Assembly (NCBI GenBank): GCA_023444445.1
Contig: JAEXMK010000004.1
Coordinates: 1-15,761 of the forward strand
Origin: Pseudomonadota bacterium
Lineage (GTDB): Bacteria; Pseudomonadota; Alphaproteobacteria; Rhizobiales; Rhizobiaceae
DNA: 15,761 nt
Direction: 5' to 3'
The notes under the pieces are model-generated. The model was not told the origin of the DNA, did no database searches, and was given only the letters and a program-made list of their open reading frames with translations. Shown piece by piece: positions 1-7,245 of the stretch (position 1 is the stretch's first letter; each line of letters starts with the position of its first letter). A program made the translations under genes and the position numbers.

Positions 1-245
1 AACTCACCCCTCACGAGTTCCAGCCCGCGCGTGGTGATGCGGTAGGGCTTGCCACCGGAGGAGGCGATGGCTCTCTTGCTTTTCAGCTTGCGGAAGGTGA
101 GGAGATCAAGGCCGCTGAAAATCCATCCTTCGCGCGTGAAGAGCGAAAGTTTTTCAATTTTGCGGGCGTCGTCTCGAACGAGTTCAATTCTGCCGCCCTG
201 GGCGAGCAGGTGAAGAATGCGCTGTTCCGCGCGGGAAATGTCCAT
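1..245 (-). CDS. YjhX-family (UPF0386) protein, 3' end cut by the window
   Basis: Reading the minus strand from ATG at 245-243 gives 81 uninterrupted codons up to the window edge. The product starts MDISRAEQRILHLLAQGGRI and carries LFTREGW, FRKLKSK, a GGKPYRITTRGLELVR stretch and a basic/aromatic pattern matching, from memory, the roughly 85-residue UPF0386 family, so only a few residues should be missing. E. coli YjhX is described as the toxin of a YjhX-YjhQ toxin-antitoxin pair in which YjhQ is a GNAT-fold protein; whether this chromosomal homologue is toxic is unknown. The fold looks like a small winged-helix-like domain. A GNAT gene lies divergently 274 bp away rather than in an operon, so pairing with it is speculative. 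The Shine-Dalgarno sequence is weak. A longer minus-strand frame (184-438) overlaps this start and is a shadow. Confidence 0.82.
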   Translation of the reverse strand, partial: MDISRAEQRILHLLAQGGRIELVRDDARKIEKLSLFTREGWIFSGLDLLTFRKLKSKRAIASSGGKPYRITTRGLELVRGE

Positions 246-519
246 TGTTTGAAGTCCGGTCGGCGTCTTCTAGACGCGTGAAAGCAAACCCGGGTGCCGT
301 TAGGGCATCCGGCTCGGTTTCATCTGGCCCGGCGCGCAAGAAACTTGCGGGCAGGGCCTTTACCAGGACTCCGATTGAGCGAACATAAAAACTCCGTTCT
401 TGCTTCTTTTGGATAGCGGGCAAGTCCAGCAGGGTCAAGTCGGTGGCTAGCCCGGCAAAAGCACGCTGGCCGAATCACACTCGCAATGGTTTAATTTTCA
501 TGGCCAAGGAGGGCGCGGT
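246..519. other. Divergent intergenic region, no gene seen
   Basis: This 274 bp stretch separates the divergent YjhX-like and GNAT genes and must hold both promoters. I found no convincing -35/-10 pair, tRNA or conserved ORF. A short imperfect hairpin (arms GCAAG/CTTGC around 337-350) has no T-run and is not a terminator. An 84-codon minus-strand frame across 184-438 looks like a chance frame because it overlaps the well-supported YjhX-like start and has no recognisable motif. Confidence 0.5.
506..513 (+). promoter_or_regulatory. Strong Shine-Dalgarno that fixes a TTG start
   Basis: AAGGAGGG lies 6 nt before TTG at 520-522. This near-perfect anti-16S match at ideal spacing is why the rare TTG codon is taken as the start of the GNAT gene. 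The nearby ATG at 500 reaches a stop after 7 codons (TGA at 521-523). Confidence 0.75.
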
Positions 520-1029
520 TTGATCGTCATTCGCAATGCGCTTGAGCGGGAAGCGGAAGTCCTTGCGGCCATCGGCATCAGGGCGTGGCGGCAGGCAACC
601 GCGGCTCTCGGCGTCACACCTACTCTTTACGACAATGCGGCCAGCGCCTTTTCCAATTTCACCCGCTCATCGTGGCTTGCCATCCGCGTCGCGGAACTGG
701 GCGGCTCGGTTGCGGGTTGGGCCGCGCGGGAGCATTTTGACGAGGCTATTTCCGACTTCTGGATTGATCCCGATTTTCAACGCAGGGGCGTCGGCAGCCA
801 TCTGCTCGCAGATATGGAAAGACTGATAGAGGACAAGGGTTTCGAGGCTATCCGGCTTGAGACACACGCTCAGAACGAACCGGCGGTCGCCTTTTTCCGA
901 CACCACGGCTATAGCGTGCGCTGGCTCTCCGTTTCTTATGCGCCGAAGCTAGACCGCGAGGTGCAATCGGTGGGTCTGCAAAAACAGTTGGCCGAGATCG
1001 AGAGCGGGCTTTACGGACCAAGGTTCTGA
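520..1029 (+). CDS. GNAT-family N-acetyltransferase (TTG start)
   Basis: The 169-residue product has a GNAT fold that transfers an acetyl group from acetyl-CoA to an amine or N-terminus; the substrate cannot be read from sequence. The acetyl-CoA pyrophosphate loop (motif A) is visible at about residues 81-92 as WIDPDFQRRGVG, followed by an amphipathic helix. Motif B is seen as NEPAVAFFRHHGY at about 119-131. An extra tail of about 30 residues follows the core fold. The TTG start is supported by AAGGAGGG 6 nt upstream. The 3' end overlaps the convergent DUF1294 gene by 19 nt. It is divergent from the YjhX-like gene. E. coli YjhQ is also a GNAT protein, but I see no specific reason to call this one YjhQ. 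Probably cytoplasmic. Confidence 0.85.
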   Translation: MIVIRNALEREAEVLAAIGIRAWRQATAALGVTPTLYDNAASAFSNFTRSSWLAIRVAELGGSVAGWAAREHFDEAISDFWIDPDFQRRGVGSHLLADMERLIEDKGFEAIRLETHAQNEPAVAFFRHHGYSVRWLSVSYAPKLDREVQSVGLQKQLAEIESGLYGPRF

Positions 1030-1343
1030 GAGAGCGTTTTCAGCGCGCCCGCCAACCGCGCCGGCCAGGCCGGCATGATCGCAAGCGATGTTATAAGGCC
1101 CGCCTGCAATATCACGATCGATAGGAGGATACTGCGGAATGGCTCCTTGCGCGTTTTGTGACGCAGCAGTCGCTGTGCCGAGATAGCGCCCGCGCTGCCA
1201 CCCAGAAGAGCCAGCAGGAGCAGCGTGCTTTCCCGTATACGCCATCCGCCACGTCTCGCGGCTTCCTTGTCCCACCAATAGACAAGGAAAACGAAGAGAT
1301 TAAAGCCGATATAGGCGATCAGGCACAGGGTCATCATTTCCAT
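1011..1343 (-). CDS. DUF1294 small inner-membrane protein
   Basis: The 110-residue product has three likely membrane segments at about residues 5-23, 40-56 and 71-92. The family signature is clear: DKEAARRGGWRI around 25-36, a GGSAGA loop near 48-53 and RHKTRKEPF at 61-69. The family is DUF1294; its function is unknown. The open frame continues upstream to 1469, but those 42 residues are not membrane-like and run through the gatB leader, so I chose the ATG at 1343; ATGs two and three codons later are possible. The gene converges on the GNAT gene (19-nt overlap) and is divergent from gatB, with 151 bp between their starts. Confidence 0.82.
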   Translation of the reverse strand: MEMMTLCLIAYIGFNLFVFLVYWWDKEAARRGGWRIRESTLLLLALLGGSAGAISAQRLLRHKTRKEPFRSILLSIVILQAGLITSLAIMPAWPARLAGALKTLSQNLGP

Positions 1344-1416
1344 AGCGTGATTTGAACCCAGCAAGCGTAAAAAACGAGTATCCGGCACTCTCGAAAATCG
1401 TAGGCCGGGCGTGACG

Positions 1417-1438
1417 GGGCGCAAGATGTCTTGCGCCC
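1417..1438 (+). promoter_or_regulatory. Perfect 9-bp hairpin in the gatB leader
   Basis: GGGCGCAAG (1417-1425) and CTTGCGCCC (1430-1438) form a perfect GC-rich stem with a 4-nt ATGT loop, ending 56 nt before the gatB ATG. No T-run follows on either strand, so it is not an ordinary terminator. It could be a 5' UTR mRNA structure or a DNA-level palindrome between the divergent DUF1294 and gatB genes. Its function is not known. Confidence 0.45.
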
Positions 1439-1494
1439 GCGCTCCATTTGTTCTACCCACCAAGGCCAAAGAACCCGTATATCGTGAGCTTCAG

Positions 1495-3000
1495 ATGACC
1501 CTTGTAGACGTGCGCACCCCCGACCCGAAACGCTTCATTCCCGGCGCTACTGGCGATTGGGAAATCGTGATCGGCATGGAGGTCCACGCGCAGGTTCTCT
1601 CCAATTCCAAGCTGTTCTCCGGCGCCTCCACCACCTTCGGCAACGCGCCGAATTCCAACGTGTCGCTGGTCGACGCCGCCATGCCCGGCATGCTGCCCGT
1701 TATCAACGAGGAATGCGTGAAGCAGGCGGTGCGTACCGGTCTCGGCCTCAAGGCCAAGATCAACAACCGCTCGATCTTCGACCGCAAGAACTACTTCTAT
1801 CCGGATTTGCCGCAGGGCTACCAGATTTCGCAGTTCAAGGATCCGATCGTCGGTGAGGGCACCATCACCATTTCGCTTGGTCCCGACCGTCAGGGCAATT
1901 TCGAGGATATCGAAATCGGCATCGAGCGCCTGCATCTGGAGCAGGATGCCGGCAAGTCCATGCACGACCAGCACCCGACCATGTCCTTCGTGGACCTGAA
2001 CCGTTCGGGCGTGGCGCTGATGGAAATCGTCTCCAAGCCCGACATGCGCTCGTCGGATGAGGCGAAGGCCTATCTCACCAAGCTGCGCTCCATCGTGCGT
2101 TACCTCGGCACTTGCGACGGCAACATGGACGAAGGCTCCATGCGCGCCGACGTCAACGTCTCCGTCCGTCGTCCGGGCGAAGGCTTCGGCACGCGCTGCG
2201 AAATCAAGAACGTCAACTCCATCCGCTTCGTCGGTCAGGCCATCGAATATGAAGCGCGTCGCCAGGTCGCCATTCTGGAAGATGGCGGCGTCATCGATCA
2301 AGAAACCCGCCTGTTCGATCCCGGCAAGGGCGAAACGCGTTCCATGCGCTCCAAGGAAGATGCGCATGATTATCGCTATTTCCCCGACCCGGACCTGCTG
2401 CCGCTCGAATTTGACGATGCCTTCGTGGAAGCGCTGAAGGTCGATCTGCCGGAACTGCCTGATGACAAAAAGGCCCGTTTCGTCGCCGATCTCGGCCTGT
2501 CGGTCTATGACGCCTCGATCCTCGTTTCGGAAAAGGCGATTGCCGATTATTACGAAGCCGTCGCGGCCGGACGCGATCCGAAGGCTGCCGCGAACTGGGT
2601 CATCAACGACCTACTCGGCGCGCTGAACAAGTCTGGCAAGGACATCGAGACGACGCCGGTGTCGCCCGAACAGCTCGGCGGCATCATCGATCTCATCAAG
2701 GCCGAGACAATCTCCGGCAAGATCGCTAAGGACCTTTTTGAGATCGTCTGGAACGAGGGCGGCAATCCGGCCGAGATCGTTGAAGCCCGCGGCATGAAGC
2801 AGGTGACCGATACCGGCGCCATCGAAAAGGCCGTCGACGAGATCATCGCCGCCAACCCGGATCAGGTCGAGAAAGTGAAGGCAAAGCCGACGCTTGCCGG
2901 CTGGTTCGTCGGTCAGGTCATGAAAGCGACGGGCGGCAAGGCCAACCCGCAGGCGGTGCAGGCGCTGGTCAAGGCGAAGCTCGGTATCGAGGAAGAGTAA
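1495..3000 (+). CDS. gatB: Asp/Glu-tRNA amidotransferase subunit B
   Basis: GatB is the tRNA-binding and kinase subunit of GatCAB. With GatA, which supplies ammonia, and GatC it converts mischarged Glu-tRNA(Gln), and Asp-tRNA(Asn) where relevant, to the amide form using ATP and glutamine. The 501-residue length fits the family. The N-terminal cradle begins [20 protein letters not shown] (about residues 22-41), with [54 protein letters not shown] and [13 protein letters not shown] following in order. The helical and YqeY-like tail domains occupy about residue 345 to the end. The frame is open upstream to GTG 1411, but the first 28 residues are not family-like, so ATG 1495 is taken as the start. 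gatC and gatA are not in the window. A RIME-like repeat and a hairpin with a T-rich tail follow the stop. Confidence 0.97.
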   Translation: MTLVDVRTPDPKRFIPGATGDWEIVIGMEVHAQVLSNSKLFSGASTTFGNAPNSNVSLVDAAMPGMLPVINEECVKQAVRTGLGLKAKINNRSIFDRKNYFYPDLPQGYQISQFKDPIVGEGTITISLGPDRQGNFEDIEIGIERLHLEQDAGKSMHDQHPTMSFVDLNRSGVALMEIVSKPDMRSSDEAKAYLTKLRSIVRYLGTCDGNMDEGSMRADVNVSVRRPGEGFGTRCEIKNVNSIRFVGQAIEYEARRQVAILEDGGVIDQETRLFDPGKGETRSMRSKEDAHDYRYFPDPDLLPLEFDDAFVEALKVDLPELPDDKKARFVADLGLSVYDASILVSEKAIADYYEAVAAGRDPKAAANWVINDLLGALNKSGKDIETTPVSPEQLGGIIDLIKAETISGKIAKDLFEIVWNEGGNPAEIVEARGMKQVTDTGAIEKAVDEIIAANPDQVEKVKAKPTLAGWFVGQVMKATGGKANPQAVQALVKAKLGIEEE

Positions 3001-3048
3001 GCGGACGCTGCCTCGTACTCACGGGCATCGAGGCAGAAAGCTCTCATC

Positions 3049-3131
3049 CGTCGTCCTCGGGCTTGTCCCGAGGATCTAACGACCCACAGGGTCCAACGTG
3101 CTCAGATCCTCGGACAGACCCGAGGATGACG
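3049..3131. repeat. RIME-like palindromic intergenic element
   Basis: This 83 bp composite palindrome directly follows gatB. Hairpin one pairs CCTCGGG (3055-3061) with CCCGAGG (3067-3073). A small central palindrome pairs GACCC (3081-3085) with GGGTC (3089-3093). Hairpin two pairs ATCCTCGG (3106-3113) with CCGAGGAT (3120-3127). Alternatively the two halves pair end to end: 3049-3061 with 3119-3131 (12 Watson-Crick pairs and one G-T), and CCGAGGATCT with AGATCCTCGG inside. The structure resembles the RIME-type mosaic elements dispersed through rhizobial genomes; that name is from memory. It is not coding, although a frame from the next gene runs through it. Confidence 0.75.
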
Positions 3132-3158
3132 TCGGGTACGAGGGACTGACATCACTTC

Positions 3159-3188
3159 TGCCGGGATCAACGCCCGGCATTTCTGTTT
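3159..3188 (+). terminator. Possible rho-independent terminator after gatB
   Basis: TGCCGGG (3159-3165) pairs with CCCGGCA (3173-3179) across a 7-nt loop, followed by TTTCTGTTT. The tail is T-rich but interrupted. It lies after the RIME-like element and just before the ribosome site of the next GNAT gene, so it may end gatB transcription or lie in that gene's leader. Confidence 0.45.
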
Positions 3189-3205
3189 CAAGACGGAGCC
3201 AGATC

Positions 3206-3703
3206 ATGTTTTTCATCCGCACAGCCAGCCTGCGTGACATCGAGCCGGTCCGGGCGCTGCTCGCGACGACATGGCACGCCACCTATGACGCGATCTACGG
3301 CGCGGATAAGGTCAACGAGCTGATCGCAGCCTGGCATTCGCCGCAGGCCATGAAAGACCGCGTCGAGAAGAAGGGTGGCGAGTTCCTTGTTGCCGATGAC
3401 GGCAAGCGGATCGGCGGCATGGCTTACGGCTCCATGTCGACCAAGATGGCGAAGACGGCGCTGCTCCACCAGCTGTATGTCGCGCCCGATCTTCAGCGGC
3501 AGGGCGTTGGCCGTGATCTGTTCGCGGAGCTTGAAACCTGCTTCCCGGATGCGGAAATCATGCGGCTTGAGGTCGAGCCCAAAAATACTGTCGCAATCAA
3601 CTTCTATGAAGGCGTCGGATTTGTCGAGGTGGACCGAATCGAGCGCATGGCGGGTATCGAGGGGCTGCCCGGCATCGTGATGGAAAAGAGCCTGACTCGA
3701 TGA
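3206..3703 (+). CDS. GNAT-family N-acetyltransferase (first of a coupled pair)
   Basis: The 165-residue GNAT-fold protein presumably acetylates a small amine or a protein amino group using acetyl-CoA. Motif A is visible as LYVAPDLQRQGVG at about residues 90-102, and the C-terminal motif as NTVAINFYEGVGF at about 127-139. The N-terminal WHATYDAIYG segment is common in GNATs that act on small molecules. The open frame extends upstream to 3098 through the repeat, but GGAG at 3195-3198 and homology to the family start favour ATG 3206. The stop overlaps the start of the next GNAT gene in ATGA, so the two are likely translationally coupled. The substrate is unknown. Confidence 0.87.
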   Translation: MFFIRTASLRDIEPVRALLATTWHATYDAIYGADKVNELIAAWHSPQAMKDRVEKKGGEFLVADDGKRIGGMAYGSMSTKMAKTALLHQLYVAPDLQRQGVGRDLFAELETCFPDAEIMRLEVEPKNTVAINFYEGVGFVEVDRIERMAGIEGLPGIVMEKSLTR

Positions 3704-4173
3704 ATGCGACCCTGGAACATCTGATAATTCGAACGGCCCGTGAAGACGATCTACCGGCACTCGCCGCCATTTTTGCGGCTGACGAGGTCGGCGGCCACGG
3801 CGATACGGCGGACGAATCGGCGCGGCCCGATTATCTTGCCGCCTTCCGGGCAATCGAGGCGTCGCCGAGCGAAACGCTTTACGTCGCCGAACTGGATGGC
3901 GAGGTGGTCGGCACCTTTCAGACGGCGATCCTCACCAAGCTCGTTGGGCGAGGGGCGAAGTCGATGGTGATCGAGGCGGTGCAGACACGCGCCGATATGC
4001 GCGGTCGCGGCATCGGCGCGGTGATGATCAACTATTGTCTTGATGAAGCCCGCCGTCAGGGCCTGAAAGCCGCGCAGCTCACCTCCAACATGGCGCGGCT
4101 CGATGCGCATCGCTTCTACGAGCGGCTGGGTTTCGAAAAGCGGCATCTGGGCTTCAGGATGACGCTGAAATAG
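3700..4173 (+). CDS. GNAT-family N-acetyltransferase (second of a coupled pair)
   Basis: The 157-residue product is a second, dissimilar GNAT-fold protein. The acetyl-CoA loop reads TRADMRGRGIG at about residues 96-106, followed by an amphipathic helix and the C-terminal LDAHRFYERLGFEKRHLGF at about 134-152. The ATG shares ATGA with the stop of the upstream acetyltransferase, indicating cotranscription and probably coupled translation. The two differ in sequence, so this is not a recent tandem duplication. They could be a functional pair or heterodimer, but nothing in the sequence proves this. No terminator is obvious between it and the NDUFA12 homologue (109 bp). Confidence 0.87.
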   Translation: MNATLEHLIIRTAREDDLPALAAIFAADEVGGHGDTADESARPDYLAAFRAIEASPSETLYVAELDGEVVGTFQTAILTKLVGRGAKSMVIEAVQTRADMRGRGIGAVMINYCLDEARRQGLKAAQLTSNMARLDAHRFYERLGFEKRHLGFRMTLK

Positions 4174-4282
4174 CGCGGATATATCTCGAAATGCTGGACA
4201 ATTGCCGTGAGGGGCGGCATAAGCATGTCTTGTGCCGCGCACGGAAAATCGCTGCGGCGCATTCAAGCCCGAGGAACGTAGA

Positions 4283-4681
4283 ATGAAGACTCTCCTGACG
4301 CAAATCTTCACCTGGTGGAATGGCCAGACGATCGGAACGCGGTTTCACACCTGGCGTTTCGGCAAGAAGGTAGGACAGGACGAGTTCGGCAACACCTATT
4401 ACGAAGGCGGCACTACCTCCTGGGGCATGCCGCGCCGCTGGGTAATCTATAATGGTTACGCCGAAGCCTCGGCCATTCCTCCCGGCTGGCACGGCTGGAT
4501 GCATTACCGCACCGACGTTCCGCCGAGCCAGGAAAGCTACGCAGCACGCGACTGGCAGAAGCCGCACCATCCGAACCTCACCGGTTCGTCGAAGGCCTAT
4601 CGCCCTCAAGGGTCGCTGGCCGTTGCCGGCGAGCGCCCGCGCGTGACGGGCGACTACGACGCCTGGACGCCCGGCAACTAA
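4283..4681 (+). CDS. NDUFA12-family Complex I accessory subunit
   Basis: The 132-residue product is homologous to mitochondrial NDUFA12/B17.2, a peripheral-arm supernumerary subunit of NADH:ubiquinone oxidoreductase that alphaproteobacterial Complex I also carries. Family landmarks are GQDEFGNTYYEGG at about residues 31-43, RRWVIYNG at 51-58, EASAIPPGWHGWMHY at 61-75 and HHPNLTGSSKAYRP at 95-108. No signal peptide or membrane segment is seen, as expected for a cytoplasmic-side subunit. The open frame extends upstream to 4232, but ATG 4283 preceded by a GAGGAA-type ribosome site matches the family start. The nuo operon is not in the window. It precedes a DUF2155 gene, an order I associate with many Alphaproteobacteria. 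Confidence 0.93.
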   Translation: MKTLLTQIFTWWNGQTIGTRFHTWRFGKKVGQDEFGNTYYEGGTTSWGMPRRWVIYNGYAEASAIPPGWHGWMHYRTDVPPSQESYAARDWQKPHHPNLTGSSKAYRPQGSLAVAGERPRVTGDYDAWTPGN

Positions 4682-4692
4682 GCTCTCGTGAT

Positions 4693-4718
4693 GCGCGGTG
4701 TTGTGCAAAACATCGCGC
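4693..4718 (+). terminator. Hairpin after the NDUFA12 gene, possible weak terminator
   Basis: GCGCGGTGTT (4693-4702) pairs with AACATCGCGC (4709-4718), 10 bp with one G-T, across a 6-nt loop. The following TTGCTTCC is only mildly T-rich, so termination would be inefficient. It starts 11 nt after the NDUFA12 stop. Confidence 0.35.
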
Positions 4719-4812
4719 TTGCTTCCGCTCTCACCGGTTTTTGCCACATTCCGCCCTTAGGCGTTGATCCGGTCGGCGGTTCGACACAGGCAAATATTTG
4801 GAGACATATCGT

Positions 4813-5250
4813 ATGAGGAAATTCACGCGGGATCGTTCTTTGCGTGCGCTGACAGTTTCGCTGTTTGCAGCGGTCTCTGCTGTTCTCCTCGTATCGCCCG
4901 TCTCCGCCGCCCGTCTGGAAAACCGCGTCGCGGTGTTTTCCGGCATCGACAAGATCACCGGTCGCATCACGTCCTTCGATGTCTATATCGATGAGACGGT
5001 GCAGTTCGGCGCGCTTCAGGTGACGCCGAAAGTCTGTTATTCCCGTGACCAGACGGAAACCCAGAAGATCGACGCTTTTGTCGAGGTTGATGAGATCACC
5101 CTCGACCGCAAGATCAAGCGGATTTTCACGGGCTGGATGTTCGCTGATAGTCCCGGCCTCAATGCCGTGGAGCACCCGATCTACGACGTGTGGCTGACGG
5201 GCTGCAAGCAGGATTCGGACGTTCCCGCTCCCTCAACGGCAAGCAAATAA
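4813..5250 (+). CDS. Exported DUF2155 protein
   Basis: The 145-residue product begins with a classical signal peptide: a basic n-region, a hydrophobic core at about residues 12-28 and SPVSA cleavage near residue 32. The mature part matches DUF2155: RLENRVAVFSGIDKITGRI at about 34-52, DVYIDETVQFG at 56-66, the KIKRIFTGWMFADSPGLN block at 101-117 and EHPIYDVWLTGCK at 120-132. Cys75 and Cys131 could form a periplasmic disulfide. The family's function is not established, so a role linked to its respiratory neighbour is inference. ATG 4813 is preferred over TTG 4798 because GGAG at 4800-4803 is correctly spaced. It is convergent with aat, 15 bp apart. Confidence 0.88.
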   Translation: MRKFTRDRSLRALTVSLFAAVSAVLLVSPVSAARLENRVAVFSGIDKITGRITSFDVYIDETVQFGALQVTPKVCYSRDQTETQKIDAFVEVDEITLDRKIKRIFTGWMFADSPGLNAVEHPIYDVWLTGCKQDSDVPAPSTASK

Positions 5251-5265
5251 CCTAACGTCAAGTTT

Positions 5266-5880
5266 TTAGAATCGCAGGCTTGGCCGGTTGACGGCTAGGT
5301 CTAGCATTTTCGCATATTCCAGCTTCGGCACGTCGATTGCACCGAATGTCTTAAGATGCTCGGTCGTGAACTGCGTGTCCAGCAGCACGAAACCACCAGC
5401 TCTTAATCTTTCCACCAGATGCACGAGACATATCTTGGAGGCATTGGTGCGGCGGGAAAACATGCTCTCGCCGAAGAAGGCAGCCCCCAGCGAGACACCG
5501 TAAAGCCCGCCGACCAGCTCATCGCCTTCCCAGGCCTCGACACTGTGGGCGTGGCCGATTTCGTGAAGCTCGGTATAGAGACGGCGAATGGTTGCGTTGA
5601 TCCAGGTGCTGGGTCGGTCCGGGGCTTCGGCAGCACATCCCGCCATAACCGCTTCGAAAGCAGTGTCGAAGCGAATCTCGAATGGCTTCTTGCGCATCGC
5701 TTTGGCGAGGCTTTTGGAAACGTGAAAATCATTTAGGGGAATAATGCCGCGGATTTCCGGCTCGACCCAGAACAGCTCGGGATCATCGGCAGAGTCGGCC
5801 ATGGGAAACAGGCCGGCGGCGTAGGCGCGCAGCAGAATGTCGACCGTTATGTCGTTATTTCTGCCGCGCCGCCCAGCCAT
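5266..5880 (-). CDS. aat: Leucyl/phenylalanyl-tRNA--protein transferase
   Basis: Aat transfers Leu or Phe from aminoacyl-tRNA to proteins with N-terminal Arg or Lys, creating N-degrons for ClpS/ClpAP in the cytoplasm. The 204-residue length is normal for alphaproteobacterial forms. Motifs in order are [10 protein letters not shown] at about residues 20-29, [13 protein letters not shown] at 37-49, TWINATI at 92-98, [20 protein letters not shown] at 109-128, [15 protein letters not shown] at 135-149 and [14 protein letters not shown] at 168-181. It is the last gene of the aroQ-accB-accC-aat run: its ATG lies 6 nt after the accC stop, so it is probably translated from the same mRNA. The ribosome site is weak, fitting coupling. 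Confidence 0.96.
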   Translation of the reverse strand: MAGRRGRNNDITVDILLRAYAAGLFPMADSADDPELFWVEPEIRGIIPLNDFHVSKSLAKAMRKKPFEIRFDTAFEAVMAGCAAEAPDRPSTWINATIRRLYTELHEIGHAHSVEAWEGDELVGGLYGVSLGAAFFGESMFSRRTNASKICLVHLVERLRAGGFVLLDTQFTTEHLKTFGAIDVPKLEYAKMLDLAVNRPSLRF

Positions 5881-5886
5881 ATCGTC

Positions 5887-7233
5887 TTAGTGAGACGCGT
5901 CACCGGCCAGGTATTTCTCCAGCCAGTGAATATCGTAATCGCCCTTCAGGATATCCTCGTTCTGAAGGAGATCCTGGAAAAGCGGAAGCGTGGTCTTGAT
6001 GCCGTCGACGACGAATTCATCCAGCGCCCGACGCAGGCGGCGAATGCACTCGTCACGGTCGCGGCCGTGAACGATCAGCTTGCCGATCATGCTGTCATAG
6101 TAGGGGGGGATCTTGTAGCCCTGATAGGCGCCCGAATCGACGCGCACACCAAGGCCGCCCGGCGTGTGGAAATAGGTCAGCGTGCCCGGCGAGGGAACGA
6201 AGGTGCGCGGGTCTTCGGCATTGATACGGCATTCAATGGCGTGGCCATGGAATTCGATATCCGCCTGCGTTACCGACAGGCCCTGGCCAGAAGCGACCCT
6301 GATCTGTTCCTGCACGAGGTCCATGCCGGTGATGGCTTCCGTAACCGGATGCTCCACCTGCAGGCGGGTGTTCATTTCGATGAAATAGAACTCGCCGTTT
6401 TCATAAAGGAACTCGATGGTGCCAGCGCCGCGATATTTCAGCTTGCGCATGGCGCTCGCGCAAATCTCGCCGATCTTCATGCGCTGCTCGACGGTCAGAG
6501 CCGGCGAATTGGCTTCTTCCAACACCTTCTGGTGACGGCGCTGCAGGGAGCAATCGCGCTCTCCGAGGTGAATGGCGTTGCCTTCACCGTCGCCGAACAC
6601 CTGCACCTCGATATGGCGTGGCTTGCCGAGGTACTTTTCCATATAGACGGCGTCGTTGCCGAAGGCTGCTGCCGCTTCCGAACGGGCTGTCGCGACGGCC
6701 TCTTCCAGATCGGCCTCGGTCTTCGCCACCTTCATGCCGCGACCGCCGCCGCCCGCCGTCGCCTTGATGAGAACAGGGAAGCCGATCGTGCGGGCGATTT
6801 CGAGCGCGTTTTCAGGCTTCACTTCGCCATCGGAGCCGGGAACCACGGGAATACCGAGTTCCTGCGCCGTCTGCTTGGCGGTGATCTTGTCGCCCATGAT
6901 GCGGATATGTTCGGCGGTCGGTCCGATGAAGGTAATGCCATGCGCGTCGAGAATATCGGCGAACTTTGCATTTTCCGACAGGAAGCCGTAACCGGGGTGA
7001 ACAGCGTCCGCACCTGTTATTTCGCAGGCCGCAACGATCTGATGGATGTTGAGGTAGCTGTCACGCGAAGGCGGCGGGCCGATGCAGACGCTCTCGTCGG
7101 CAAGGCGCACATGCATGGCATCCGCGTCGGCCGTGGAGTGTACGGCTACCGTCGGAATGCCAAGCTCTTTCGCGGCGCGCAGGACGCGCAGCGCAATCTC
7201 GCCGCGATTGGCTATGAGGATCTTCGAAACCAT
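5887..7233 (-). CDS. accC: Biotin carboxylase subunit of acetyl-CoA carboxylase
   Basis: AccC uses ATP and bicarbonate to carboxylate the biotin on AccB, the first half-reaction of malonyl-CoA synthesis. The 448-residue length and domain order are standard. The N-terminal domain starts [14 protein letters not shown] and includes [10 protein letters not shown] at about residues 79-88. The ATP-grasp domain has Lys116 in MGDKITAK, the glycine-rich [12 protein letters not shown] loop at 158-169, [20 protein letters not shown] from 207 and the catalytic [16 protein letters not shown] at 284-299. The C-terminal domain has [12 protein letters not shown] and [13 protein letters not shown] 7233 lies 12 nt after the accB stop, so the pair is one transcription unit. 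A long plus-strand antisense frame across it is a codon-bias shadow. Confidence 0.98.
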   Translation of the reverse strand: MVSKILIANRGEIALRVLRAAKELGIPTVAVHSTADADAMHVRLADESVCIGPPPSRDSYLNIHQIVAACEITGADAVHPGYGFLSENAKFADILDAHGITFIGPTAEHIRIMGDKITAKQTAQELGIPVVPGSDGEVKPENALEIARTIGFPVLIKATAGGGGRGMKVAKTEADLEEAVATARSEAAAAFGNDAVYMEKYLGKPRHIEVQVFGDGEGNAIHLGERDCSLQRRHQKVLEEANSPALTVEQRMKIGEICASAMRKLKYRGAGTIEFLYENGEFYFIEMNTRLQVEHPVTEAITGMDLVQEQIRVASGQGLSVTQADIEFHGHAIECRINAEDPRTFVPSPGTLTYFHTPGGLGVRVDSGAYQGYKIPPYYDSMIGKLIVHGRDRDECIRRLRRALDEFVVDGIKTTLPLFQDLLQNEDILKGDYDIHWLEKYLAGDASH

Positions 7234-7245
7234 GCTGAACCGCCT

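Noticed and set aside
184..438. 84-codon minus-strand frame upstream of the YjhX-like start
   Set aside because: Overlaps the YjhX-family start in another frame and shows no motif; treated as a chance frame.
1411..1494. 28-residue N-terminal extension of GatB from GTG 1411
   Set aside because: Not family-like, and it spans the leader hairpin; ATG 1495 fits the usual GatB length.
1453..2367. 304-codon minus-strand frame opposite gatB
   Set aside because: Antisense to conserved gatB motifs, with biased composition and no family resemblance.
3098..3205. N-terminal extension of the first coupled GNAT gene
   Set aside because: The extension is translated RIME-like repeat and hairpin; the ribosome site and family start point to 3206.
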